The notes under the pieces: generated by a model
What the model was told of the DNA's origin: nothing
What the model saw: only the letters and a program-made list of their open reading frames with translations
The model's database searches: none
NCBI GenBank assembly: GCA_013399855.1
Contig: VXAY01002217.1
Coordinates: 1 to 64,000, forward strand
Length of the DNA stretch: 64,000 nt
DNA from: Oxyruncus cristatus
Taxonomy: Eukaryota > Chordata > Aves > Passeriformes > Cotingidae
Direction of reading: 5' to 3'
Part shown: in pieces, positions 1 through 12,600 of the stretch
How the letters are laid out: each line of letters opens with the position of its first letter
Numbering within the stretch: the stretch's first letter is position 1
Program-made: the position numbers and the translations under genes

Positions 1-240
1 GGGGGAGGGAGGGAGATCGCTCTCTGTCTGTCTGTCTCTGGGCCTGCCGCGGTCGTGCTGCCGGTGCCCACCCCTGTCCCTTGGGGCGGGGAAGATGGTT
101 TGCTGTCCTGCAGCCCCCGGTAGAGCGGGGGTAGCCTGCCCTCGGTGTCCGTTTGGGCCATACCGGGTGAGGGTGGGCAGGCGGGCGCGCGGGCGGGCGG
201 ATGCGGGGGAACGGGGCCGGAACGAGAGAGCAGAGGTGAC
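1..240 (+). promoter_or_regulatory. SPDL1: GC-rich SPDL1 promoter / putative first exon
   Basis: This is the most GC- and CpG-rich stretch of the window. It has a GC box (GGGGCGGGG near 84-92), runs of GCGGGC near 184-200 and a short CTGT repeat near 25-40, and no TATA box is visible. A good splice donor, CCGG|GTGAGG at 167, would end a first non-coding exon at about 166. An ATG at 95 stays open to that donor; joined to the exon at 1716 it would make an upstream ORF of about 41 codons that stops in the first coding exon. The transcription start cannot be placed, and the exon may begin left of the window. The layout suits a housekeeping, cell-cycle promoter, which is an inference. Confidence 0.5.
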
Positions 241-344
241 ATGGCACTAATCACACAGAGTGCTCCCAGAGACAGCGTTTGGCCTGCCCGGGGCTTTGTG
301 GTGACTGAAAGATGAGGCTGTAATGTGATATTTCTGTGTTTTAT

Positions 345-500
345 AGATACATACGTATGTGTAAATAGATGTAGGTATACATATATATACATATATATAT
401 ACATATAGGTATAGCATGTAATATGGCATATAATATATATATCGAGCATATAATCTATAGGATATAATATATCTATGGAATATAATATAAGGTATAATCT
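345..500. repeat. AT-rich (TA)n low-complexity tract
   Basis: Alternating TA and CATATA runs are densest near 378-412 and 430-445. This is simple-sequence DNA in the first SPDL1 intron. It explains the short tyrosine-rich antisense ORF seen there, which is not a gene. Confidence 0.75.
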
Positions 501-1715
501 GCTATACTCTGTGTACAGGTAGTCTCTATAGTACTCATTAGCGTGAGAAGGTGTATTTTTTTTGTGCAAGGTGATTAGCCCTGAAAATCTTCCAGCTTGA
601 GTGTGTGCAGTGTGGTAGGTGAAGGGATGGACTTGTGTGAGTAACAATGGAATTGTCAGGGGAGCAGCTGGGATAAGGCAGAGAAACCACCCTGCTAATT
701 ATGTCAGCGATCAGAAAACTGCAGGTGCTTCTGAAAGGATCAGAACACAGACAGCTGTTACATGTGGCCCTTGGGAATAGCAGATTAACCAGAACTGTTG
801 GAGAGTGGGAGAAGAAAGTCTGCCTGCCAGAAAAGTGCCTTTTTATCTCCTACCTTATTGTGTTTATTAATGAGTACTTGCATGGTTGAATAATCGAGGT
901 GTGCAGCCCTCAGCCCAGAATCTGTCATAAAATGTGTTAATTAGGCAAAAGTGAGGAACTCTCTTGCAACTCTTAGAAATCACTCTCCATTTATTCCACC
1001 CTTATTTCACCCCCTGTCTGATCACCTTGCTACCTATTTAATTGCTCTTAAAATGTTTTCAGGGCAATTTACTTAGCCTCATGTACAATATTAAATTGTA
1101 GGCAATTATTTCCTACACAACAATAAAGCTTTACGAACAAAACTACTTGAGTTAGATTAGCTGCATCTGGAATGTTGAGAGTGTCTGTGCTCCAAAAGGC
1201 GCACTTGCTGTTTTCCCTAATAGTCGTCAAGGAATGTGTGAATAGGAAAACTGTTTCTCTTTTCCTTCATACTTCGAGTATAAAATAAAAAAACACAAGG
1301 TCTTTTTTTTTATATTATCCAGTAAATGATTCTTTAGGAGCTTAAAGGTCTTGTTTATGAAACTGGAGGAGAAATGCAAAAGCGACTGAAGAATTAGGAG
1401 GGAGTGAGACAAAAATCCCTGAACAACCCATAAAAATTCCATGTGTTCCAGAAGCGGGTGACCTGGGTGTAGCAGAGCATCCCTTCTTTGGCAGCATTGC
1501 CTGATCTGGCTGTTTCTAAACTGTCTGCCAGCTGCCTAACTGAGATTTGAATAAGATTTGCATTTATATGGGGTTTTAGGTTGTGATCTGCATGTTCATG
1601 AGGCAGCCCCAGGGTTAAGCGTGTTCTGACCAGGGACTGCTCTGGAGGACTGTGCTGTGGTGGCAGCTGAGACTCAGCTGCTCTAGACAACTGTTGCTTT
1701 TATTTTCTTTTACAG

Positions 1716-1763
1716 GTGGAGTGCAACAATAAAGTCAAGAAAGACTACAATGGACGTCTGAAG
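1716..1763 (+). other. SPDL1: SPDL1 non-coding exon 2 (5' UTR)
   Basis: A 48-base exon is bounded by a strong polypyrimidine acceptor (TTTTCTTTTACAG) and a consensus donor (AAG|GTGAGT). It holds an ATG in good context (A at -3, G at +4) that reads only Met-Asp-Val before TGA. That TGA is in frame with the main SPDL1 start once the exon is spliced to the next one. The exon call rests on splice-site quality and position; no coding conservation supports it. Confidence 0.55.
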
Positions 1764-3491
1764 GTGAGTTAAATTTACATCACACTCATTTAATTTAGTA
1801 AGCTGAGAGCAATCAGATAGGTATGTTGCCTCTATGCACCTGTCTGATCAGAAAATAAAGCTGGTTTTAAAATTCTATTTCTGTAAGTGAACAAGGATTT
1901 ATTCCTTCTCTTTAATGGAAATACATGCCAGGAGTGGTTGCCTATATGCTTGTATTGCTACATCCTACCTTAAACATTTAATTATTAAATTGTACATGGT
2001 GTGTCTGTCCTTGCGGGAGGATAATATTCTTCATTCTTAGGTACAGGTTTGCAGAATTCCTGTCTTTCACTGGCATAAGTGTGCAAAACTAGGATTTCAG
2101 GCATTGCAGTGGTTAGATGTGAAAAAGTGAAGTTTCAGAGCATGACTCTGGATAAAGTCTCTTGGTATGTGTTAAACCTGGATAGCAAAAAGAAGTGAGA
2201 AGAAAATGCAAAACCCAGAACTTGATAATTTCTATCTCGTGCCTCAGACTATGCCTCCACTATTTTCTTTTAGTGGGAGCTGGGTAAACTCCACAAGGAG
2301 TTTTCCATGTTGAATAAAAATTAGCCAAAAAAAAAGGTGAAGGCTGGATATTACAACATTCACAAGAATATGTGTGCCAGTAAGAAATGACAACGTATAA
2401 ATTGCTTATGTGAAAACAAAGAGTTAGATCTTCAACAAAGGATTAAATCCTGAAACTATATAACATTATGAACCCTGGCTTTAAAAAATCAATTGCAGAT
2501 TTCTTTTGTGTGTTTGTCTGTCATTGGTACCTCCTACTTTCTGAGAGAACTCTTGGCATATGTTGTTCAGAAGCCCAAGTTGCTTAGCATTTTCTCTCTT
2601 AATAGGATTTTTTGGCAGCATGCTGATTTAGTAGATTTGGGAGCAAGCAGTCACACAAACTGATGGCGTTGATTTGACTTGATTTTTATTTTTTTAATTA
2701 AATATTTGGTTTGTTGGATTTACTTGGACTAACTTTTTGCAAAATTCACCTTGTGTCTTTTATAGTCTGAAGTGACAAATGGATGAACTTTCTGAAACAT
2801 GTGGCAAGGAGATGGTTATTAACAAATAGGTTACCTGCAGCAAAATTTTAAACTAATAAACAGTAATGCGAGACTCCATCAAGCACTTAAATTGATGCAA
2901 ATCCCTGTGTTAAAATTCTGTACATTTTAACGGGGTTTCTATTTTTGACTCTTCCCTTGAACTGCCTTTATCTGTGTCTATATCCCACCTAATGTTATTA
3001 GGAGTAAACTGTCCTGCTAATACAGCTGCCCACGTGAATCTTAAGTGTTATTTATGTACACAGGCGATGCTATACTTGGTGGGGCTTGATTTGTGATACA
3101 GAGAAAATATTGCCAGCCATGTGCATGAGTGTTTTGATAAGATTATTCACTGGCCCACTCTTGTCCTTGGCAAGAGAGCTCTGTGCCAGGTTAACTCTGG
3201 TTCTGGGGAGTGAGGAAAGCAGGTATGCAGGAGCGCTTTGGCTGCATGCTATTGGATAAGATGTAATAATGAGGAAGACATTAACCAAATTCATGAAGGA
3301 ATATCTATTATTTTACTGTTCATAGGTCTGTTTGTTTGTGAGCTGTCTTGTTTTTGGTTGCCTTTTTTTTTTTTTTTTTGTCTTAATGCAAAAAGTATAT
3401 CCTTGTATCCTGGTGAAGAAAGGGAATCCCGTAACTTTTTTCAGTTAACTACTGAAACTTAAGGTATTTTTTGACAATTTTGTCTTTGCAG
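1764..3491 (+). other. SPDL1: SPDL1 intron 2
   Basis: AT-rich intron with a long T run near 3363-3379. I see no coding exon, named repeat or RNA gene in it. Confidence 0.6.
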
Positions 3492-3675
3492 TGTTGAAGT
3501 GACAAAAAGAAGGAAAATGGAGACAGACACAATCTTAAGTCTTAAACAGCAACTCAAGGAGGCAGAGAATGAGAGAAGAAAGGCAGCAGAATATGGTTTG
3601 CATTTGCTGGAGTCCCAAAGTGAAGTCCAAAATCAGCTGGATCAAACACGCCGTGAACTGACTGAGAAAACTGAG
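3492..3675 (+). CDS. SPDL1: SPDL1 exon 3: start codon, residues 1-53
   Basis: The acceptor is TGTCTTTGCAG. There are 25 bases of 5' UTR before ATG 3517. The exon encodes the N-terminal coiled coil with the CC1 box (KAAEYG, residues 22-27). The donor GAG|GTGATG is weak at +4 to +6, and the exon ends in phase 0. Confidence 0.93.
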
Positions 3676-6600
3676 GTGATGACTGTTCAAAACTAAACTT
3701 TAACTGTTTTCTGCAGGCACAGGTGTTTTAAATGGCTTTTAGAGTCTATATTAATTATAATAAACCCCTAACAACTTGTAGAGAGGGCTTTTTTTCTCTG
3801 CTTTAAGACATTGAACATAATTGTATCTAACTGGGACAGGGTTTCATAGCTAATTATGCATCAAGTGTTCTGTACCACGTAGGACTAATTGCCTTTAATG
3901 TAAAATGAATGCTAAATGCTAAAGTGAATTTGTATCAGAGCATGTGTTTTGCCTCTGTTCAGCAATGAGTGCTCTCCCTGTAAGCTTTACATCATCTAAA
4001 GCTGTGAGAAGAACGCTAGCAGCAAGACTAAAATTGATTTCTTCAGTAGTGAACCTGTCAATTTTTCAAATACCTGGGGGTCCTGAACTTATTAGGACAT
4101 TTCTTTGCAGCACAGAAAAAAGAGTAGTACAGTGCTGAAATATAGGGGTATTATTTAGTTGACCAGTTTTCTTCTTACTGGTCGTTCAAGAAGATGGTTC
4201 AAGTCAGGGAAAATCTCTTCCACTTTTCCTAAAGATGTTAATTTTCAGGTTTGTTTTTGGCCAGCCCTTGTTTTGTATTGACCATTTGTTTTCATTTAGC
4301 CTGTTTCTGGTTGCGTGTCCATCCCTTCTCTAGGGGTAGAGATAAAATGTTTGTAACTTTTGGTTTATATGTGTTTTTTAATACCAGCTGGATGGTTGTA
4401 GCACCCTGCTATTCTGCAAGAACAGAACTTGTTATTTTGGTTGGTTTACCACTGGAAAGTTTTGTGTGAGAGGCAGCTGAAAGCACATAAGGAAGGTAGG
4501 GCAGGATCATCCTTTCCTGCTGACAGCCCTGTGCTGTCAAGCTGCACCCACAGGTTGTAATCCTGTGTCAGAAGCTGGAGCCAAGAGCTTGTGTGAACCA
4601 GATCAATTAGTAACTCAGATTCCAAGGGCAGAGGGAAGGAATTGTGTGCTTTCACACAGTGGAATAACATCTTGTGTGGGAACTATGGTTATCCAGCAGA
4701 GTCTTTTGAGTCTCTGGCTCTCGTCTTTGCAATCTGAGAGCCAAAGCAGTTCCTGTGAACAAAAGGAAGCTCCTTCAGAACTTTAAGAAACATCTGTGTG
4801 CTCTTCTGTGTGAGTGTGTAGACATAATCTGCTAGAATTTTGTCATTCTGGGGTGTGACCAGAAGTGCATTCCCAAATCTGTCCTGTGCACTGTCTTCAT
4901 CTTTGAGTTAAAGCTCTTCTGTTGTATTTGAGAGCTAAGCCTGTCCTTGATAAGCTGTGTCTGGGCCACAGAGGTCAGTCTGACACCTGACAGCGTTTAG
5001 TTTTGCTCTGTTCCTTTTTTTAAATCTGGTTTGTGTTTTAAGAGTTAATTTATTTTGGAAAGAAAGAAAATATCCTCCATCTTTAGACTGGTTTGGCTTT
5101 GTTATTACCATTTCTGCTTTCAACACTTTCCTCTTTTTAATTTTTTCCTTCTTGATTGCTGGCTGAATGGAAGAGTAAAATGAAGCTGCCCTTTATAATT
5201 AACAAACATGCAATCAGGCAGAGAGGGAAGCTGTTTAAAAAATCATTCTTCAGTCTGGAAGGGTTAATGGGATTTATTACAAAACAGCAGACAATTTAGC
5301 TGTCTTTAAAAACCATTGCACTCAGCCGTTCTGCAGGGGGGGAACACTTGATGGACTGTAACAACTTTGAACATAATTGGGTTCCATGGCGGTAGAAAGT
5401 GCATGTAAACTCTTGCTAAATTTCTTTGTGACGCAGAAAAGATGCCACACATTTCATGTTGTGTGCAAAGAAATAGCTATGATGAAAAGAATATTGCACA
5501 ATAATAAATCATTATTTTAGAGCAGTTGTTTTTTAAAAAAAGTGGGTATTCCCTAATTAGAACTCCAACAAAAGATTGAATGAGCTGCAAATGTCTTGGT
5601 TCTGAGTCTGTACTTATTCATAGATGCTTAGGGAACAAGGTACTATTACATCTAGATTTATTAGTGTGTTATTTCTTTCAGAAATTTGAACAAGAGAAAT
5701 ACACCCTTCAGAGAGAAATTGAACTCAAGAATCGAATGTTGGAAAGCTTACACTTTGAGTGTGATTCCCTTAAGCAGCAGCAGAACATGCAGCTGGAAAA
5801 GCAGAAGGAACAGCTGGCCAGAGCCTATGGACAAGAAATCAATGACCTTAGAAACAAGGTTTGACAACTCTTATGTAGCTAAAAGGTTGTTAGTAGCATT
5901 TTAGATACTATAAATTTAACTTATAATTGCACTCCTAACTAGCAAAATAAATAATAGTTACAATGCGTAGGAGTTCGGTTGATTTTAAACAAACATCTGC
6001 ACCATTGCTTATTAATTAGATTAAATCTCACATTTAATTATCTTTAAAGGTTTACTGTTAAGTTATGTTTCTAAGACCTTTTCTGTAACTGGAATAGTCA
6101 GAAGTATTGTGTTTTTCAAGAATTTATTATAAAATGATACTACTTGGTTGTCAACTGTTTTTAAGTTGGAGAACCTGAAAGCAGAACTTGATGAAACCCG
6201 ACTCTCAGAGAAACAACTGAGACACAAAGTGGAGCATCAGAAGGAAGTAATTGCTGCCAAATCAGAAGAGCTGCATATGATGTCTGAACGTGTCCATGAG
6301 ACCATGTCCTCAGAAATGCTCAACCTTCAGATAGAGCTCACTGAACTGGAAAGTGTGAAGGTGTGTGAGTAGCGCTGAACCATTTGGACTGTAGGCTAAT
6401 TGAAGATCAAATTTTGCACTTATTTCATTTTTAGATGTGGTGTGTGGATTGACTTATATTCAGAGAAATGTGCACAACAAAAAAGAACAGCTAGACTCTA
6501 ATACTTTGTCTTCTTCGATATAATATTTTGTATTAGAAGTAATTACTGCTAACAAATGTCTGGCTCACTTGGGCTTGCTTTTCTTCCAGTTGTTTTAAAT

Positions 6601-9600
6601 ACTATTTATTTCATATTTTTTTGTTTAGGCCAGTGTTGAAGAGAAACTGAATGAGCTTCAGTACAGTAAAGAACAACTAGAACTCATGAACACTAACTTA
6701 CAGAACCAGCTGGAGCGACTGCACGCAGAAAAGGAAGAGAGGGAAAAAGAAGTTGTTTCTTATTGTAATGCATTAGAGGTATTCTCTTAATTTTATATGA
6801 CTTTGGTAGATAAGCCCCAGATAGCACAAGTTGTGGTGCCAGCTTTTTGGTGGAATTGGAGTTCTGAGGAGGGAGGGGAAAGAGAAGGATATTGGCTGAT
6901 CATGTTCAGTGTTGCCTGGTGGCAAATGCTCTGTCTTGGGGTTGTTTTGGGGCAGGCTGTGTAAGGAGAGCTGCACAGCACTGTTCTGCCCTCTTAGTGA
7001 CCTTCCCATAGCTCACTGCCACAAGGCTCATTTTTATTTCAAGTTCCTTGGAAAAATCTTGTATTAGAGAGTAGAGGCTTTGGGACTGACTAACACAGTG
7101 GTCTCCATACCAATAATGCAGTTGACAGACAGCAAACCCCTAAATGTTTTCAGTTGTGTTCCTGTCATGAAGAACAGCAGAATATTAAGCCATTTAGTGA
7201 AATGAAATTAACTTGTCTTAGTGACCAGAACTGTATGTACGTTGAAATACTGCAGTACAATATAATCTGTGCTAAGGCATAGGAAATTAGAGTTAAAACT
7301 ATCTGATTAAATTCATGTATGCAGAGCATCAGATGCTTGAATGATTAATATCCTCTCTGCTTTAATCTAGAAAGCTCGTGAAGCCAATCAGGAGCTTCAG
7401 GTTCAACTGGATCGTGCAGTGCAACAATCTTTGGACCCTACAAGTAAAGGCAATTCTCTCTTTGCTGAGGTACAATTATGCCATAGATGCCTGAGAAGAA
7501 AATACTTAAGTTTTCTTTCTTATATTGCATTGGAAATAGTAGAGTATTTGTACCCGATCTGGCCAGCACATATCTCTATTCCTCAAATATGACTTCAGTG
7601 TTGATCTGACATATGGAAAATCATTTTTATGCTCTCCGAAGTTTAAGGAGTTCCTAAAATTAATGAACTCACTTAAAGTTACCTGGCTATCAAGTCAAAA
7701 GTTGTGACTGAGGGCTCATGACTGTTCTGTGTGCAGATCTTGACTCTCAGTAGTTTTGTTCAGCTGGTAAAGGCTTCTTTAAGGTACAAGACGGTGTGTG
7801 AAATATTAAAAGATGCTGATAAAAACGGTCTTACAAACATGCTGAAAATGTCAGGATGTTTGAGCATTTGGGAGGGTTTTTGAATTGGTTTTCCAGTAGG
7901 GGTTCAGCTGCTGTAAAATGTATGGGGAGGTATTTTGGTACACAGTTCATATTCTTTTAAACTGTTCTGATGCCAATGAACAAAACTATTCTGCAGCAAC
8001 ACTGAAGCGTATGAAATGTTACTTTATTTTGATATCAAAAGAACAAAACAAAAACCTGTTGCACTTCAGCAGCTATAGCACTTCTATTACAGGGGGATTA
8101 TCAGTAGCCTGTATTTTCAAGTACTGTTGCTGCAAAAGCAATGTTTGCAGACTGAACACTCATTGCTAGGCAACATGTCCATGTAAAACTCAGCAGCCAA
8201 GTGAGAACAAGTGTTATAACTTCACAGTAATAATTGTTCACAATATTCTGTAGGTGGAGGACCGTAGGGCAGAAATGGAACGACAGCTGATCAGTGTGAA
8301 AGTAAAATATCAGTCCCTACAAAAACAGCATGCATTCACTAGAGAACAGTTGCAGAGAATGAAGGTATGACCATTACTGTAATACTCCAGGTGTCCTTGG
8401 GCACTGCTTCAGTGCACAGCCTGGGGGATTTGTTACCTTGAAAATATGGTACAGTTGTCTGGGGGAGGGAAATGGGAGAAAAAAACAAGTGAGATGTTGT
8501 GCTGTTTGACTTCTGTGGTACATCAGCATTTTGGTTTTACTTCTACTTTATCCTAGACCTCCACGTTGCACTGAAGGCACCATGTTTGCTTACTTTGGCG
8601 GTAGTTGTTTAATGGATAGAAGTAAAACACAGCTCCTGTCAGTCAAACTACCATTCAGTCTGTCTGGATAATTGTTTTTTCTTGTCTAATTCTTGTACTA
8701 CATGAATCATATATTTGTGCATTGACTGTCATTGTCAGGAATGAATGTCAAGAGGACAGGCTTATACTCCTGTCACACTGTGGGTTTTGGTTTTGTTATT
8801 TTTTCCCCTCAGGGTTGCCTTCTTGTCTTTGCCCTCTTTTTTTTCTCTGCTTTTCCCTATTTTTGGTGTAAGAATAAGTCATAACTTTTGCCATACCTAT
8901 TTCATTTAGACTACACTGCTATAGGATGGGAGCCTGTTGGGTTAATGTTGAGAACTAGTTGGCAGAAGCTGACTTACAAGATAATGGCAGAGCTGCCAAC
9001 TGTTTTCATGTTGGTCTTCTGATTGCTTTCCTTTGCTAAAAAGGATCCTTTCATTTTGATCAAATACTTGATCATGAAGTTTGAGGAGAGTGCTTAAAAA
9101 TTTAGAGTGATGATCAGAAGTTGCACTGAAAGCACAAGTTTGTGTTCCCCAGCTTTTGTGGAGTAGGTTGAAAAAAGTTGAAACAACATTGTTAAAGGAG
9201 AAGGCGAAAAACCTACTGATGCAGCAAAGGTTTGAGTGAGCAAAGTCATTGGGTAGGATCAGTTTGTTCTGAAATTTTCTCCTTGTGATATGAGGATAAG
9301 TAAGTCATACTGGTTCCCTGTATAAGAGACATGCCTAATACTGAAGACTTTCACCAAAAATGGGGGCAAATTGGTATCCCAATAAATGCTTTTATTTGGA
9401 ATTTCAATTTGTACTCATAACATTTCTTCTGATATCAGCATTGGAAATAAGTAGTTGAGTAGCTGGTTAGGACAACTGTTCTGCTTAAGCTGCCGTCCTA
9501 GATCCCTGTTAGCCTCCTCTCTGCACTGTGCTGCTGTGTGTTAAAGCTCAGTCTGTGCTTATCTCCCCACTCACAGCTGCTTCCTGCAGTGGAGGTAACT

Positions 9601-12600
9601 GTTGTTGCAGCTTTAGCGGTCAGAATGTCTCTGTGTGGTACTTGCTGGTAACTCCTGAAGATCTAAGTCCTGAACAGAATGTCCACAGCACTCCTGTGAA
9701 AGTTTTACCATAGCCCAGAGTATCCCTTCCAGTTTCTTCGTGTTCCTGTTCTTTGTTTTAATGTAGATCAACTGCAACTTGTAATTCTGATAGCAAGAGG
9801 GCTTTTGAGTCCAAGGGGGAAGATTAGGTGTCTGTGATGGGAAACTGTAAGGATAGTTTTAGTCAGCCAGTGTTGAGGAGGGGTAAAATTTTACCTCCCT
9901 TATGTTCTGTAGAAGCTGGGAGACAATTTCATCTTCCTTAAGCTCCAGTTTGTGTACAGAAGCATCAATACCCTGTAGCTGATACAGGAAATTCCATAGG
10001 GGAAACGCTCTCCCCTCACTTTCTCCCTCAATCTGTAGTCTAATTTTTTCCCTTGATCCTTTCCCTGTGATTTCTCCCCATGTCTCACAGTGTTACCTTA
10101 TCCATACTGACTATACTGATAAAAATACCTCAGTGTTCACTAACACCCTGTGAAGTCTTTAATATCTTGTATTTCATGTTGTTTCCCCAGTTGTTTAAAT
10201 GTCTGATGTAATATCACTTGTAACTCAGTGTGTTAAGACCTTTGTAAACATGACATTAATACATTAACACCCTCAGAAAAACTTGCTCTAAGTGCAAAAT
10301 TGTGATAAACTTCTTTGTAATGAGAGAGGGTGTTTCATTGGAGGAGCAGAAAAAGCTGAAATTCTTGGGTTAATATTGCAGAAGGTAAATGTGGTGTTTA
10401 TACCTCAAAATCAGAAGTGGAAAAAAAAAAGGGGTGGGGTTGAAAACTGTGGGTTTTCCCAAGTGAGAAGTTCTCAAGATTCATTTCAGTTCTGATAAAT
10501 AAGCTTGGGTTGTAGTTGGGTTCTAGCTAAGTGGGTGTTTGTGGTTTGAATGTGGAATGCTGTGTGTCCTTGACAGTGCATTTATACGTTCCTTAGTCAG
10601 TACAGAGGAAGGTGTGTCACTCAGGACTGAGCTGTTCAGGAAGTTTGCAGCTCTCCTGAGGACTTGCAGTGTCAGGCTGTGGTGGTAATTGCTAAGATTG
10701 TGATGAAGGCTGAGTTTAAGCATCCAGTGCACTTCCACATTCAGGATTAGAATTACAAGGCTTGAATACCTGAACAGTTCTGAGTAAGAGGCTGAGATGT
10801 TCAGTCACTAAACCCAGTACTTTTTGTAAAGATTTATTTATTTTTTCCTTTTTTTCCAGCTGCAGATGGCTACACTGCTGCAGATGAAAGGCTCTCAGGC
10901 AGAATTTGATCAGCTGGAACGTTTACAGGCCATGTTAGAGCAAAAGAATGGGGAAATAGAATATCTGCTTATGAAAGTGAGGCAGCTAGAAAAATTTAAG
11001 GTAAGTGGTTTGTAAGTAAGTAGAAAAATCATCAGTGCAAGCTAAAACGTGAGAACAAGAATTATGAAAACTATGTGGAGTCCGTGCTCTGTTTGAAAAG
11101 CTGCTCATACTTATATTTGACCCAAGCTGTATTTTATAGCTGGAGAGGATATACTCCTGAAGTAGAAAGAAGAAAAGTAGAAAGAAGCAGAAAATTCAAC
11201 ACCTGGGTTGAAGAAACAATTTTTTTGGTGTGTTTCCTGTGTGTAGCACCTTCATATCTTAGTTACTTGTAGCATTTGAATCCTATTACTTGGTCAAAGT
11301 TCACTGAGCTGTGACATCTGATTTTTTTCCCTTGGAAGGTGTAGCCATTTCACACTTTTACGGTGTGTACTTAGGCTTTGGCACTTTTTAGTGACTCAGC
11401 TCCATTGAATCTCCTGGATGTTTATTTTCTTAATGTGTCTTAACTTTGCAGCTGAAGCCTGCTCTTTTCTAACAAAACTGAATTGTTGAATCATCCTTGT
11501 AAAGCAATTTGTTTCAGTCCTCTTAGGCAGCTTGGTACTATCTTGCCGGTATTACGAAAAGTGAGAAGTACATGAGGACCCCCGTGTCACTAGTGTATTG
11601 TTACTGATGTTTGTGTGTTTACAGAGAGTGACAAACTGTAGCCTCTTTTAATTCTTGCACTTCTGGACTCGTTTGGCCCTTTCTTATCACAGCTTTGGAG
11701 TGTAAACTGGGGTGTATTAGCTTGTGCAGTAGGATTATGCTTTCCAGGATAGCCTCCTCTATTCTGTTTTTAACCCAAGTGGTGTAAAGCCAAGCTTAAC
11801 CCATTTTAGCAAGCAATTGAAGAAGCCTGATTGTTTTACCAGTTTTATCATTTATAGGCTTGATCTGTATTTCTGTCTCTAGGCCATAAATAAGTTAGGA
11901 AACTGAATCCGTGGTTCCAATAACCAATCAAAGTATCTGTAGTCAGTGACTGACAGAAGACTCTGAGGTCTGTAGGATGCAATATTAAGTCTGATTGCTG
12001 CTGCTTCAGAAAAAACCCACAAAACAAAACCCCCAGCGTCACATGTTACTACATTTATGGCATGTTTATTATGAACTAACTTCCTCATCTGAAATGTTTT
12101 GAGATTAACTGTTGATTAACGTGGCTTATATTCCTTTGGGGTCCAGCTGCTGAAGCCTAGGAATAAATGCTTAAAAAAACCCAGTGTTTTAACTAAATAT
12201 CCTGTATTTTCAAGTATAAAGCAAGTTCTGCAGTGCTATTGGAAAGCCCTCTGCAGTTGAGATAACTTGCTTTTTTATTTTCTTTCAGTGAATGAGAGAA
12301 AACTGTCAGTGCTATTTGACATTTGTAACAGATGAGGAGGTACTCAGAGAGCTGAGTTATCTTCTGTGTTTAAATCCCTGTATGATGAACCTTCTTCATA
12401 GAAATGCATGGAAAATGTCACTTAGGACCAAGCTAATGTGCTTCTGAAAGGTCACTGCTTGACAACCTGACATTTCTTTGTTTATCAGACTTTGTATGAG
12501 AATGTGGAAGAATCCAAACCTGGGAGTAGCTCAAAAGGAAGCGACTCTGAGGATGGGTACTATGCAGATTTACTGAAAATTAAACTTGACAACTCCAAGT

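Noticed and set aside
3499..3516. Upstream extension of the SPDL1 start to GTG at 3499
   Set aside because: GTG is not a usual vertebrate start. The ATG at 3517 has good context and aligns with the human first residue.
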